Shown here one piece after another: positions 1-7,513 of a stretch of 33,041 bases of DNA. The stretch is from NCBI GenBank assembly GCA_900316345.1, contig ONCR01000013.1, forward strand, positions 1 through 33,041, in the 5' to 3' direction. This stretch comes from an uncultured Eubacteriales bacterium (GTDB taxonomy: Bacteria > Bacillota > Clostridia > Oscillospirales > Acutalibacteraceae). A model generated the notes under the pieces. It did not search any database, was not told where the DNA came from, and was given only the letters and a program-made list of their open reading frames with translations. Each line of letters opens with the position of its first letter. Within the stretch, counting starts at the first letter, position 1. A program made the translations under genes and the position numbers.

Positions 1-2
1 AG

Positions 3-935
3 GAATTCAAGTGCGCGGCTAAAGGCCTTGACGCGGCAGGCGTAACGCTTTCCGTTGACCTTAACCTCTATGAAACAGCCTCGTCAACAACACCGGTTAC
101 CATCGCAGAAAAGGAATACACTTTTGCAAACGATGAATTCAGCATCACCGTTGCCGATGAAATCGAACTCAACTTCTATGTTGAAAAGACTGATGATATC
201 GCAAAGCTTGAGGTAACAAACTTCGACCTTGAAACCGAATCAACAGCTCACGGCACGGTTATCTATGATTCAGCTGATCTTGCCGGCCTTCTTGACGGAA
301 GCCAGTACAGGGTAAGTGTTCCGCTTGCTCCCGCCCAGATACGCGACAGAATTTGCGTTCAGGTTATCAAGGCTGACGGAACCTACGGCAGAGCAATCGT
401 AAAGACAGTTGCCGATTATTGCGAAGATATTCTTGCAAGCGGAATGGCTCAGAATATTAAGAACCTCGCTCAGAGCGTTCTTGATTACGGCAAGGCCGCT
501 TCGGATTACTTCAATTACAACACGGACGCGTTCAGCGGTTATACAATCGTTAATGGTACGGCTTCGTTCGGCTCCTATAATGCAAGCAGCGCAAGCATCG
601 GCATTACAACTGCCGAATACAGGGCAACCTCAGTTCCCGAAATGCGCTTCTATGTAACGGGCGTTGACGAAGAAACAGCTGCCGGAATGAGCATAAGCTC
701 AAATATCGGCAACGCTTCCTTTGCTAAGCTTCCAGACGGAACAATTATCATTCAGGTAGTTGGAATTCCCGCTTCAAAGCTTGGTCAGGAAATCGTGCTT
801 TCCGGCGACGTAACCTTGAAATACACACCGCTTAAGTGGGCAAAGGCGGCTTCAACAAACAGCAACGCAAAGCTTGCTGCTCTTGCAAACGCAGTTGCAA
901 ACTACAGCGCGGCAGCTAATGCATACTTTGGTTAA
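3..935 (+). CDS. surface protein with two tandem 'YGxAAxxYF' domains, 5' partial
   Basis: The reading frame is open from the window edge to TAA at 933-935, so this is the C-terminal ~310 residues of a larger protein. It shows two copies of a module with a beta-rich stretch followed by a helix: the first ends around NIKNLAQSVLDYGKAASDYF, the second around ALANAVANYSAAANAYFG at the very C-terminus. The same pair of modules, including the tract before the helix (VADYCEDIL here, AKDYCDDVI there), occurs at the N-terminus of the large Hint protein starting at 2247, so the two are related. From memory this module is common in secreted Clostridia proteins, but I know of no assigned function. No LPxTG or S-layer motif is present at the C-terminus. 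A strong ribosome binding site for the next small gene overlaps its stop codon. Confidence 0.85.
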   Translation, partial: EFKCAAKGLDAAGVTLSVDLNLYETASSTTPVTIAEKEYTFANDEFSITVADEIELNFYVEKTDDIAKLEVTNFDLETESTAHGTVIYDSADLAGLLDGSQYRVSVPLAPAQIRDRICVQVIKADGTYGRAIVKTVADYCEDILASGMAQNIKNLAQSVLDYGKAASDYFNYNTDAFSGYTIVNGTASFGSYNASSASIGITTAEYRATSVPEMRFYVTGVDEETAAGMSISSNIGNASFAKLPDGTIIIQVVGIPASKLGQEIVLSGDVTLKYTPLKWAKAASTNSNAKLAALANAVANYSAAANAYFG

Positions 936-950
936 AGGAGGGCTTAAAAT

Positions 951-1118
951 ATGAGAAAGAATATGGAATATAAAGAGCCTGAATTCAAGGTTGTATTAAC
1001 TAATGCTCATGACGTTCTTACCGCATCCGAATCGGCTGCGGGGCTTAACGTTGTAGGCATCGGCTGGGGTACGTCCTCCAGCGGCGAAGGCGCAGGCGGA
1101 ATGGATTTCAATCTTTAA
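951..1118 (+). CDS. 55-residue peptide, paralog 1 of the 'YKEPEFxVV-LTASE' family
   Basis: ATG at 951 follows a near-perfect ribosome binding site (AGGAGGG at 936-942, 8-base spacing) and the frame closes at TAA 1116-1118. The product begins MRKNMEYKEPEFKVVLTNAH, continues with DVLTASE, and ends in a Gly/Ser-rich tail with one Trp (VGIGWGTSS, then GEGAGGMDFNL). It aligns with the peptide at 6534-6698 at YKEPEF.VV.T...D.LTASE and at the Trp-Gly tail. There is no signal peptide, Cys or transmembrane segment. From memory, short 'KPE..VV....DvltaS' ORFs are widespread in gut Firmicutes and unassigned. The conserved N-terminal half with a variable Gly/Ser tail recalls a peptide leader plus core, but no maturation enzyme is visible nearby. 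The repeated gene pairing and strong start support a real gene. Confidence 0.8.
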   Translation: MRKNMEYKEPEFKVVLTNAHDVLTASESAAGLNVVGIGWGTSSSGEGAGGMDFNL

Positions 1119-1123
1119 CCGCT

Positions 1124-1492
1124 ATGAAGAGAATTACTGTAGCGCTATTATTGGCGTTAATGCTGGTTTTATGCTCATGCAGTAATCAAACCGATAAAAA
1201 CAAAGAGGGTGCTTCTTTTGAGGCATCCTCTGCGTTGGGTTTAAGCGGGGCCGAATCGGAAGCTCAAAGCGATGAAAACGGCAACGCTTCAACCGTTAAA
1301 AACGCCGATGACAATGGCGAAAACAGCCCCGGCATAAGGTTTGACGATGCGGACGGCGAAACCGAAAACGCCGACGAAAACGGAAAATCCGAAGCCTCGG
1401 ATTCAGCCGAAAAGGGAAACAATGAAACTACAGGGGAAGACCTGAGCGAGGGCTCAGACGGCTTTGAGCTTCCGAAGGTCCCCGTTAACTGA
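1124..1492 (+). CDS. small acidic lipoprotein
   Basis: This 122-residue product has a lipoprotein signal: MKR, a hydrophobic run (ALLLALMLVL) and Cys after LCS (C-S-C at residues 17-19), then a low-complexity Asp/Glu/Asn/Ser/Gly mature region. It probably acts as a lipid-anchored, disordered acidic spacer on the outer face of the membrane. The last residues, FELPKVPVN, closely match YELPKIPVE just after the signal peptide of the next gene. The start lies only 5 bases after the preceding stop and has no good ribosome binding site, so translation is probably coupled to the 951 gene. I do not recognise a family. The lipobox is slightly atypical because two cysteines sit close together, so the exact modification site is uncertain. 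Confidence 0.75.
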   Translation: MKRITVALLLALMLVLCSCSNQTDKNKEGASFEASSALGLSGAESEAQSDENGNASTVKNADDNGENSPGIRFDDADGETENADENGKSEASDSAEKGNNETTGEDLSEGSDGFELPKVPVN

Positions 1493-1493
1493 G

Positions 1494-1516
1494 GCCGGCA
1501 AATTCATATTGTCGGC
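1494..1516 (+). other. short hairpin between lipoprotein and FnIII genes
   Basis: GCCGGCAA (1494-1501) pairs with TTGTCGGC (1509-1516), an 8-bp stem with one G-T pair and a 7-base loop, directly after the stop at 1492. No T-run follows, so it is more likely an mRNA processing or stability element than an intrinsic terminator. Confidence 0.35.
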
Positions 1517-1548
1517 TAAAGTTAAAATTAAAAGCACGGGAGGACGAA

Positions 1549-2232
1549 ATGAAAAGGTTTTTAATATTAATAAGCACATTTGTTATCGCTTCTATGTGCT
1601 TCACTGTCGCGGCGCAGGGCAGCGATGAATACGAATTACCTAAAATTCCCGTTGAACACGGCGAGCTCTCGACGGTTGACACCTCGTTTGACGCAAGCGG
1701 ACTTCCGTTTGAGGATGAAAAAATCTCAATCACCGGCTGTACCGTAAAGGGGATAAAAAACGCTGTTTATTCGGGCAAGGCCATAACTGCGTCCGTAACC
1801 GTTAAAGACGGAAAAACAGTCCTCACCGAAAACACAGATTACACCGTAACCTACAAGAACAATAAAAAAGTAGGTACGGCAAGCATAATTATAAAGGGCA
1901 AAGGCAATTACACAGGCTCTTTAACAAAAACATTTACCATCTCCCCGAAGGGAACAACATTAGGCAAGCTGACCGCAGGCAAAAAATCATTTAAAGTAAC
2001 CTGGAAAAAGCAAAGCAAACAGACAAGCGGATATCAGCTTCAGTACAGCCTTAAGAAAAACTTCAAAGGCGCAAAAACAAAAACGGTAACAAAAGTAAAA
2101 ACAGTCAGGCTTACCGTTAAAAAGCTTAAGGCGAATAAAAAATACTTTGTTCGTATAAGAACATTCAAAACCATTAACGGCAAAAAATACTGCTCTTCAT
2201 GGTCAAAGCCGAAGAGCGTTACTATAAAATGA
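1549..2232 (+). CDS. secreted Ig-like plus fibronectin type III protein
   Basis: This 227-residue product starts at an ATG preceded by GGGAGGA. A signal peptide covers roughly residues 1-23 (MKRFLILIS...AAQG). A short motif YELPKIPV follows at about 28-35. Residues ~57-130 form a bacterial Ig-like repeat with the sequences GKAITASVTV, TDYTVTYKNN and GKGNYTGSLTKTF, which is the common clostridial surface repeat. Residues ~137-227 look like a fibronectin type III domain (FKVTWKKQ, GYQLQYSL, YFVRIRTF). The mature protein is very Lys-rich. No sortase, choline-binding or S-layer anchor is visible, so it is probably released or bound by charge. It likely serves adhesion or cell-wall contact. It overlaps or abuts the start of the large Hint protein, suggesting one operon. 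Confidence 0.8.
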   Translation: MKRFLILISTFVIASMCFTVAAQGSDEYELPKIPVEHGELSTVDTSFDASGLPFEDEKISITGCTVKGIKNAVYSGKAITASVTVKDGKTVLTENTDYTVTYKNNKKVGTASIIIKGKGNYTGSLTKTFTISPKGTTLGKLTAGKKSFKVTWKKQSKQTSGYQLQYSLKKNFKGAKTKTVTKVKTVRLTVKKLKANKKYFVRIRTFKTINGKKYCSSWSKPKSVTIK

Positions 2233-2246
2233 TCGGAGAACGGTTT

Positions 2247-5200
2247 ATGAAACATTTTAAATGGTCGGCGGGTGTTTTGCTTTCCGTTATTGCGCTTTTC
2301 AGCGTGCTGACGGGCGCAAACGTAAACGCCCTTGCGGATACACGGTATGTTGAAGCAAGCCTTACCGTCGGCGAGAATATTGTTACAAATTACTATATTG
2401 ATTACGGGCATTATAAGGCTCTCGGCGCAGATACTCTTTATTATTCCTATAACTCAACAAGTGAGGAAGAGGCTTACACGTTAAGCGAAACCACGATTGA
2501 CCTTGATAATATAGGCGACGACGTAAGCCTTAGCGACGGGAAGATTACCTTTTCCGTAACTCAGGCGGCGGCGCAGCTTGCCGAGCCCGTTACAATAAGG
2601 CTTTATAATTCATCAAGCGATGAAACGGTTTACAGCTTAACCTACAGCGCAAAGGATTATTGCGATGACGTTATAGAGATGGATAATTCCGCGCTCGCAC
2701 CTTATACTCAGGGCAGGGGAGCTTCAAGGCTCAAGAACGTGTGTAAGGCAATAATCGCTTACAGCAAGGCAACTCAGTCTGTTTTTACCGAATATATGGA
2801 AAACAGCGGCGCCGTTGAAATTGTTGACGATTATTCAGCAGAGCTCGGGCTTGATTCCGCTTCCTATGCTTCCGATTACAATAAGGCTACGGATAATATA
2901 CCCGGCGAAAACGTTGCGTTTAAAACCGCTTCGTTTATCTGTACCTCGTCGTCAAAAATGCGCTTTTATTTCACCGTTAACGATGAAAGCGATACAACCT
3001 ATTACGGCGACCCCGTAATTACCGGCCCCGGCGCAAGCTTTGAAAAGGGCTATACAACCGAAAACGGCATTAAATCCTACTATATTCAGGTTAACAATAT
3101 AAAGCCTGTTGATTTTGATAAGAAGATAAGCGTATCCTATGCAGGAGCTTCAATTTCAATGAGCGTTCTTGACTATGCTTCAAGGATTATTTCGTTAAGC
3201 AACGATAACGAACTTAAAGGCCTTGCAAAAACGCTTATCGTTTATTATCAAAAGGCTGACGAATACTTCAACGCAGAAATTCATAATATGACCCCGATAG
3301 CCGCCGCCGAAGCAAGCTGTACCGAAACGGGCAATTCAGCTTACTATTACTGCGAGGACTGCGGAAAATATTTCACCGACGCTTACGGCGAAAACGAAAC
3401 TACCGCTGAAGCAGTAACCATAGCCCCTCTCGGACACAGCTATGAAGCGAGCGTAACGGCTCCTACCTGCACGGAGCAAGGCTATACAACCTATACCTGC
3501 ACCCGCTGCGGAGATACTTACACCGATGATTTCACCAACCCCGTAGCCCATACCGAAGCTGCGGCGGTAAGGGAAAACGAGGTTGCCGCAACCTGTACGG
3601 CTGACGGCTCGTACGATGAAGTAGTTTACTGCAGCGTATGTAATACGGAGCTTTCAAGAACACCGATAAGCACTTCGGCTCTCGGCCACGATTTCGGAGG
3701 CTGGGCAGTAACAACGGGCGCGACCTTAAACGCTGACGGCGTTGAAACAAAGAGCTGCTCGCGCTGCGGCGCAACCGAAACAAGAACGGTAAAGAACTTC
3801 TCGCTTAAATTTGAGAATACAGCTGATTATCTTTACAGAATCGGTAATGCAAATAACGTTACTCTCGGGGCGCTCTTTAATTCCGCAAGCGGCGCTGATA
3901 TTACCGGCGTAACGGCAACCGTAACCAATAAGGCGGGCAACGCCGCGGGAACCTTTACGGCAAACGCTTCCGACTGGAGAAGCTCAACGCTCAAGTTTAC
4001 GGGAACGGGTGTTGTAACCGTAACGCTTAAGCACGGCTCGTTTACCGCCGCAACCCTCAACCTTGAGGTTGTTGCCGCAACAAATACAACAACCGCCCTT
4101 GCGGTTACCTCGTCAAGAAGCGTTGTTCTTCTTAACGATATTTCAATAACCTCCGCATTAAGCGTTGCAGGCGGAACGCTTTACGGCAACGGCTTTACGG
4201 TTGATTCAACGGGGACCGTCAACTCGTCGGGCAACACCGTTTTAACAACCTATGCCGGAACGATTAACCTTTCGTCGGGAACGCTGAACAACGTTAAGGT
4301 TATCGGGCCGAACTTCAAAAATGCGGCTGTTTATTACAGCGATACCAATAACGTATTTACCGTTAAAACCTCGGGCGAATGCTATATCTATAATTGCTAC
4401 ATCGCTTATTCAAGGGCTCCGCTCGGCGTTTATAACAACAGCGGCGTTGCAACAACCGTTGAAAATACCGTTCTTGACGGCGGACGCTACAGCAACGCTT
4501 ATATCAAATCGGGCGACCTTAACCTTCACAATGTAACAACAATCGCCCAGCCGAGAGAAACTATTAACGGCAATCTGCGCTGCGGTTTCGGTATTGTTAT
4601 CAGCGATGAGGCAACCGATTCACAGATTACCGCAACGGGCTATCTTAAGCAGTATAACTGGGTAGGCAAGAGCAAGGATAAGAGCTATTTCTCCGGTGAT
4701 AACGAAAACTCAACCGGAAATACGGCTATTTCAACTCTTTTTGACGGTATGTATTCAAAGGCAGGCGCGCTTACCGTTTCATATGGCGGCGATACCTATA
4801 TTAACACGGGTATCCTTTGCCTTAACAATTCCGTTCCTCTTGCAACGGGCTCCGCTCTCGGCGCATATACTACGGTTAATCCTGTTTCAATGTCGGGAAG
4901 CTCGGCGTGGGCAATGGCGCCAACCGCGCTTGATTCGTCAAACGATTTCAAGTATTACGGTGAAACCGAATATGAGCCTACAGAGCAGATACCGACCGTT
5001 CCTTCCTTTAACTGGAATTATCCTTCAACCTACAAGGACGGCGTTATCAACCTTTCGTATGACGCGGGAAGCTCCGTAAGCTTTAACCCGAATATCCTTA
5101 CCGCGAATAAGATGAACAATAACTTAACGGTTAAGTATTATATGAACGGTACGGAATATACGGGAAGCAGTATTTCGTTTAATAACGCGGGAACCTATAC

Positions 5201-6524
5201 GGTTGAGTACAGAATTACCGACCCGTATAACTACGCCTCAGACGGCGTAACAACCTCGTCAAGAACGTATACTAAGAAGCTTAACGTTGTTGTTACCGAG
5301 CATGTTGCAAGCATATCCGCGCCTGAATTCACGTTCTACGATACAAGCGGAAGCTCGCTCGGCTCAAGGGTTGTTGAAATAGGCGGAGCCAAATACGTTA
5401 TGCCAAACGTTACCGCAACAAGCGATACGGTTCAAAGCACAACGGTAAACGGAACAACCGTTTATTGCCCCGTTGTTAATTGTGCATTTAAGGATAACAG
5501 CTCGGATTTCAACTATATTTCACCGGTGTTTACAGGCGTAAATATTAAGAATTATACCGACGCTTCGGGTACGTCAACAACCTATAACAAATCGTCTGAC
5601 CTTTCCGCGCTTCCGTCAGCGGATAACGCAAAGCTTGAATGGCTTACAACATGGACGGTTAACGGTAAATCAATGACCGACAGCTACCAGAAGAATTCAA
5701 GCTACGGCCTTGCGGCATATTCCGCTGCGATGGGCAAGGATTTGCCGGCAACAACAAAGGTTATTCAGTTTAAGTTTACCGCAGGCAACGGCGATGTTTA
5801 TTATTACTATATCTATTACAGCGCCGCAGCTCATACCTGCCCGTCCTCCTGCGTAGCCGAGGGCTCGCTTGTTACTATGGCTGACGGAACAAAGAAGCCT
5901 ATTGAGGAGGTTCAGCAGGGCGATATGGTTCTTACCTGGAGCTTCTGGAACGGATGCTACGAGGCTCAGCCTGTTGTTGTTAAGTGGAACCACGGAACTC
6001 AGGACTGGGAAATTCTTACCCTTAATTTCAGCGACGGAACATCGGTTCGCGTTATTAATGAGCACGGCTTCTTTGATACGGATAAGAATACCTACGCTTA
6101 TATAACGCCTGAAAATGCAGAGAGCTTCGTCGGCGACAGCTTCGTAAAATGCAATGACGACGGAACCTACAACGAAACCGAGCTGACAGGCTATTCCGTT
6201 TCCGTTGAAAATACCGGCTGTTACTGTATGTTAACCGCGCATAATACGGATTTCATCGTTGAAGGTATGCTTTCAAATTCGGCGGAAACCTACTGCGAAG
6301 GCCTTTATGAATACTTCGAGGTAGGCGAAAACCTTAAGTATGACGAAGAAAAAATGAAATCCGATATTGAAACCTATGGCCTCTTTACCTATGACGACCT
6401 TTCCGCTTATGTAACAGAGGAGCAGTTTGAGCTTCTTAACGGCGCATATTATAAGGTCAATATAGAAAAGGGAATCTACACCTTTGATGAGTTCGTAAGA
6501 ATGATTCAGACCTATATTGAATAA
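2247..6524 (+). CDS. giant secreted surface protein with CxxC repeats and C-terminal Hint (intein-like) domain
   Basis: The start at 2247 is chosen because GGAGAA (2235-2240) lies six bases upstream and the product then begins with a clean signal peptide (MKHFKWSAGVLLSVIALFSV...ALA). An ATG at 2199 lies inside the previous gene. The product has 1425 residues. Residues ~31-345 hold two modules shared with the protein at 3-935. Residues ~352-520 hold about four Cys-pair repeats (YYCEDCGKYF, YTCTRCGDTY, VYCSVCNTEL, KSCSRCGATE). The middle, ~530-1190, is Thr/Ser/Asn-rich beta sequence. A Hint domain starts at C1202 (CVAEGSLVTMADGTKKPIEE), has the block-B-like INEHGFF with H1273, and ends near N1344 (FIVEGMLSNS). 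An 81-residue acidic, Tyr-rich tail follows. Hint domains self-cleave or splice; the usual Thr of the TxxH motif is Ile here. Confidence 0.9.
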   Translation: MKHFKWSAGVLLSVIALFSVLTGANVNALADTRYVEASLTVGENIVTNYYIDYGHYKALGADTLYYSYNSTSEEEAYTLSETTIDLDNIGDDVSLSDGKITFSVTQAAAQLAEPVTIRLYNSSSDETVYSLTYSAKDYCDDVIEMDNSALAPYTQGRGASRLKNVCKAIIAYSKATQSVFTEYMENSGAVEIVDDYSAELGLDSASYASDYNKATDNIPGENVAFKTASFICTSSSKMRFYFTVNDESDTTYYGDPVITGPGASFEKGYTTENGIKSYYIQVNNIKPVDFDKKISVSYAGASISMSVLDYASRIISLSNDNELKGLAKTLIVYYQKADEYFNAEIHNMTPIAAAEASCTETGNSAYYYCEDCGKYFTDAYGENETTAEAVTIAPLGHSYEASVTAPTCTEQGYTTYTCTRCGDTYTDDFTNPVAHTEAAAVRENEVAATCTADGSYDEVVYCSVCNTELSRTPISTSALGHDFGGWAVTTGATLNADGVETKSCSRCGATETRTVKNFSLKFENTADYLYRIGNANNVTLGALFNSASGADITGVTATVTNKAGNAAGTFTANASDWRSSTLKFTGTGVVTVTLKHGSFTAATLNLEVVAATNTTTALAVTSSRSVVLLNDISITSALSVAGGTLYGNGFTVDSTGTVNSSGNTVLTTYAGTINLSSGTLNNVKVIGPNFKNAAVYYSDTNNVFTVKTSGECYIYNCYIAYSRAPLGVYNNSGVATTVENTVLDGGRYSNAYIKSGDLNLHNVTTIAQPRETINGNLRCGFGIVISDEATDSQITATGYLKQYNWVGKSKDKSYFSGDNENSTGNTAISTLFDGMYSKAGALTVSYGGDTYINTGILCLNNSVPLATGSALGAYTTVNPVSMSGSSAWAMAPTALDSSNDFKYYGETEYEPTEQIPTVPSFNWNYPSTYKDGVINLSYDAGSSVSFNPNILTANKMNNNLTVKYYMNGTEYTGSSISFNNAGTYTVEYRITDPYNYASDGVTTSSRTYTKKLNVVVTEHVASISAPEFTFYDTSGSSLGSRVVEIGGAKYVMPNVTATSDTVQSTTVNGTTVYCPVVNCAFKDNSSDFNYISPVFTGVNIKNYTDASGTSTTYNKSSDLSALPSADNAKLEWLTTWTVNGKSMTDSYQKNSSYGLAAYSAAMGKDLPATTKVIQFKFTAGNGDVYYYYIYYSAAAHTCPSSCVAEGSLVTMADGTKKPIEEVQQGDMVLTWSFWNGCYEAQPVVVKWNHGTQDWEILTLNFSDGTSVRVINEHGFFDTDKNTYAYITPENAESFVGDSFVKCNDDGTYNETELTGYSVSVENTGCYCMLTAHNTDFIVEGMLSNSAETYCEGLYEYFEVGENLKYDEEKMKSDIETYGLFTYDDLSAYVTEEQFELLNGAYYKVNIEKGIYTFDEFVRMIQTYIE

Positions 6525-6533
6525 GGAGGATTT

Positions 6534-6698
6534 ATGAAGAATAATTATAAAGAACCCGAATTCAATGTAGTTTTCACTTCAAAAGAGGATATTTTAACCG
6601 CCTCCGAAGAGCTTGGCTTCTCTTCCTCAAACGGATTCAGCGGCCCTGCTCAAAGCGTTAACTCCTGGGGCGGCCCCTCAACGGGTATCGAAATTTAA
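6534..6698 (+). CDS. 54-residue peptide, paralog 2 of the 'YKEPEFxVV-LTASE' family
   Basis: ATG at 6534 follows AAGGAGGA with three-base spacing, ten bases after the stop of the Hint protein, and the frame ends at TAA 6696-6698. The sequence begins MKNNYKEPEFNVVFTSKEDI, continues LTASEELGFSS and ends SWGGPSTGIEI. It shares YKEPEF.VV.T..D.LTASE and a Trp-Gly tail with the 951-1118 peptide. It lies last before an intrinsic terminator, so the operon ends with it. There is no signal peptide, Cys or membrane segment. Function is unknown; a secreted-protein partner, a leaderless signal peptide or a RiPP-like precursor are all possible. The tail differs between the copies in the way a diversified core would. 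Confidence 0.8.
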   Translation: MKNNYKEPEFNVVFTSKEDILTASEELGFSSSNGFSGPAQSVNSWGGPSTGIEI

Positions 6699-6703
6699 TA
6701 AAG

Positions 6704-6739
6704 GCGGAGGGATTTGCAAAATGAATCTCTCCGCTTTTT
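6704..6739 (+). terminator. intrinsic terminator of the surface-protein operon
   Basis: GCGGAGGGATT (6704-6714) pairs with AATCTCTCCGC (6724-6734), an 11-bp stem with one G-T pair and a 9-base loop. It is followed directly by a T-run at 6735-6739. Confidence 0.85.
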
Positions 6740-6756
6740 ATTACGTATATACTTAA

Positions 6757-6785
6757 TTGCTATTTATACGGCGTTATGCTATAAT
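6757..6785 (+). promoter_or_regulatory. luxS promoter
   Basis: TTGCTA (6757-6762) and TATAAT (6780-6785) are separated by 17 bases, with TGC just before the -10 giving an extended -10. The luxS start codon lies 35 bases downstream. Confidence 0.7.
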
Positions 6786-6819
6786 GATTAAGTTAATAAT
6801 TCAGAAAAGGAGAACCGAT

Positions 6820-7344
6820 ATGGAATTAATTCAAAGCTTTTCGGTTGACCACACGCGCATAGTACCCGGTATTTTCACAAGCAGGGTTGATTATTTAGGC
6901 GAATATACGGTTACAACCTACGACATAAGGCTGAAAAGGCCTAACATAGAGCCCGCGATTGACGTTGCGGCAATGCATTCGCTTGAGCATATTATCGCTA
7001 CGTATCTTCGTAATGACCCTGATTGGAAGGACGAGGTTGTTTATTGGGGGCCTATGGGCTGCCTTACGGGATTTTATCTTATTCTTAAAGGAAACCGCAC
7101 GCCGCAGGAGCTTTACACTCTTATGCTCGGCGCGTTCAAGGCGGTTGCCGAAGCCGAAGAGGTTCCCGGCGCGGCTCCCGTAAACTGCGGTAATTACCTT
7201 ATGCATAACCTTGAAATGGCAAAATGGTACGCCGCGGAATTTGCCTCCTACCTTGAAGCAAATGCCGAAAACAGCGATATTTTTGAATATCCCAAATCAG
7301 AGCGACTTGTTATTCAGGACGGCCGCCATTTCTACGATTCATAG
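6820..7344 (+). CDS. luxS: S-ribosylhomocysteine lyase
   Basis: LuxS cleaves S-ribosylhomocysteine to homocysteine and 4,5-dihydroxy-2,3-pentanedione, the precursor of autoinducer-2. It thus serves the activated methyl cycle and quorum signalling in the cytoplasm. The 174-residue product has the metal site H53-S-L-E56-H57 plus C123 (NCGNY) and the catalytic cysteine C81 (GPMGCLTGFYL). The ATG at 6820 is chosen because AAAGGAG lies just upstream and the N-terminus MELIQSFSVDHTRIVPG is typical. An in-frame upstream codon at 6757 lies inside the promoter. It appears monocistronic, with its own promoter and the surface operon terminator in front. It is slightly longer than the usual ~155-160 residues, through a C-terminal extension. 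Confidence 0.95.
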   Translation: MELIQSFSVDHTRIVPGIFTSRVDYLGEYTVTTYDIRLKRPNIEPAIDVAAMHSLEHIIATYLRNDPDWKDEVVYWGPMGCLTGFYLILKGNRTPQELYTLMLGAFKAVAEAEEVPGAAPVNCGNYLMHNLEMAKWYAAEFASYLEANAENSDIFEYPKSERLVIQDGRHFYDS

Positions 7345-7417
7345 GCGTTTCGTCTAACTACTGTCTTAAAGCCGATATTATCGGGCTTACAACGCAGTAT
7401 TATTACCAAAAAACGCC
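7344..7417 (+). other. nested base-pairing region after luxS
   Basis: AGCCGAT (7370-7376) can pair with ATC plus GGCT (7380-7387, one bulged G). An outer pairing of GGCGTTT (7344-7350) with AAACGCC (7411-7417) would enclose it. No clear T-run follows. It could be a weak luxS terminator or a processed RNA end; I see no known riboswitch here. Confidence 0.25.
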
Positions 7418-7441
7418 CCGTATGTTTGTAACTTCCTCTAA

Positions 7442-7471
7442 TTGAAAACCTCTTGCAGGCAGAGTTATAAT
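7442..7471 (+). promoter_or_regulatory. promoter of the transporter/fucosidase pair
   Basis: TTGAAA (7442-7447) and TATAAT (7466-7471) are separated by 18 bases. The transporter start is 43 bases downstream. Confidence 0.55.
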
Positions 7472-7513
7472 ATAATAGGTTGTATTATATAAATACCCGA
7501 AAGGAGATTGTTT

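Noticed and set aside
2199-2246. Earlier start for the Hint protein
   Set aside because: It lies inside the preceding gene and would put charged residues before the signal peptide; 2247 has a suitable ribosome binding site.
3300-3790. Possible CRISPR or DNA-level repeat
   Set aside because: Repeats are at the protein level (Cys pairs) with diverged DNA and no regular spacers.
5850-6281. True intein interrupting a housekeeping protein
   Set aside because: There is no homing endonuclease, the host is a secreted repeat protein and the flanks do not form a known protein; a bacterial intein-like/Hint domain fits better.
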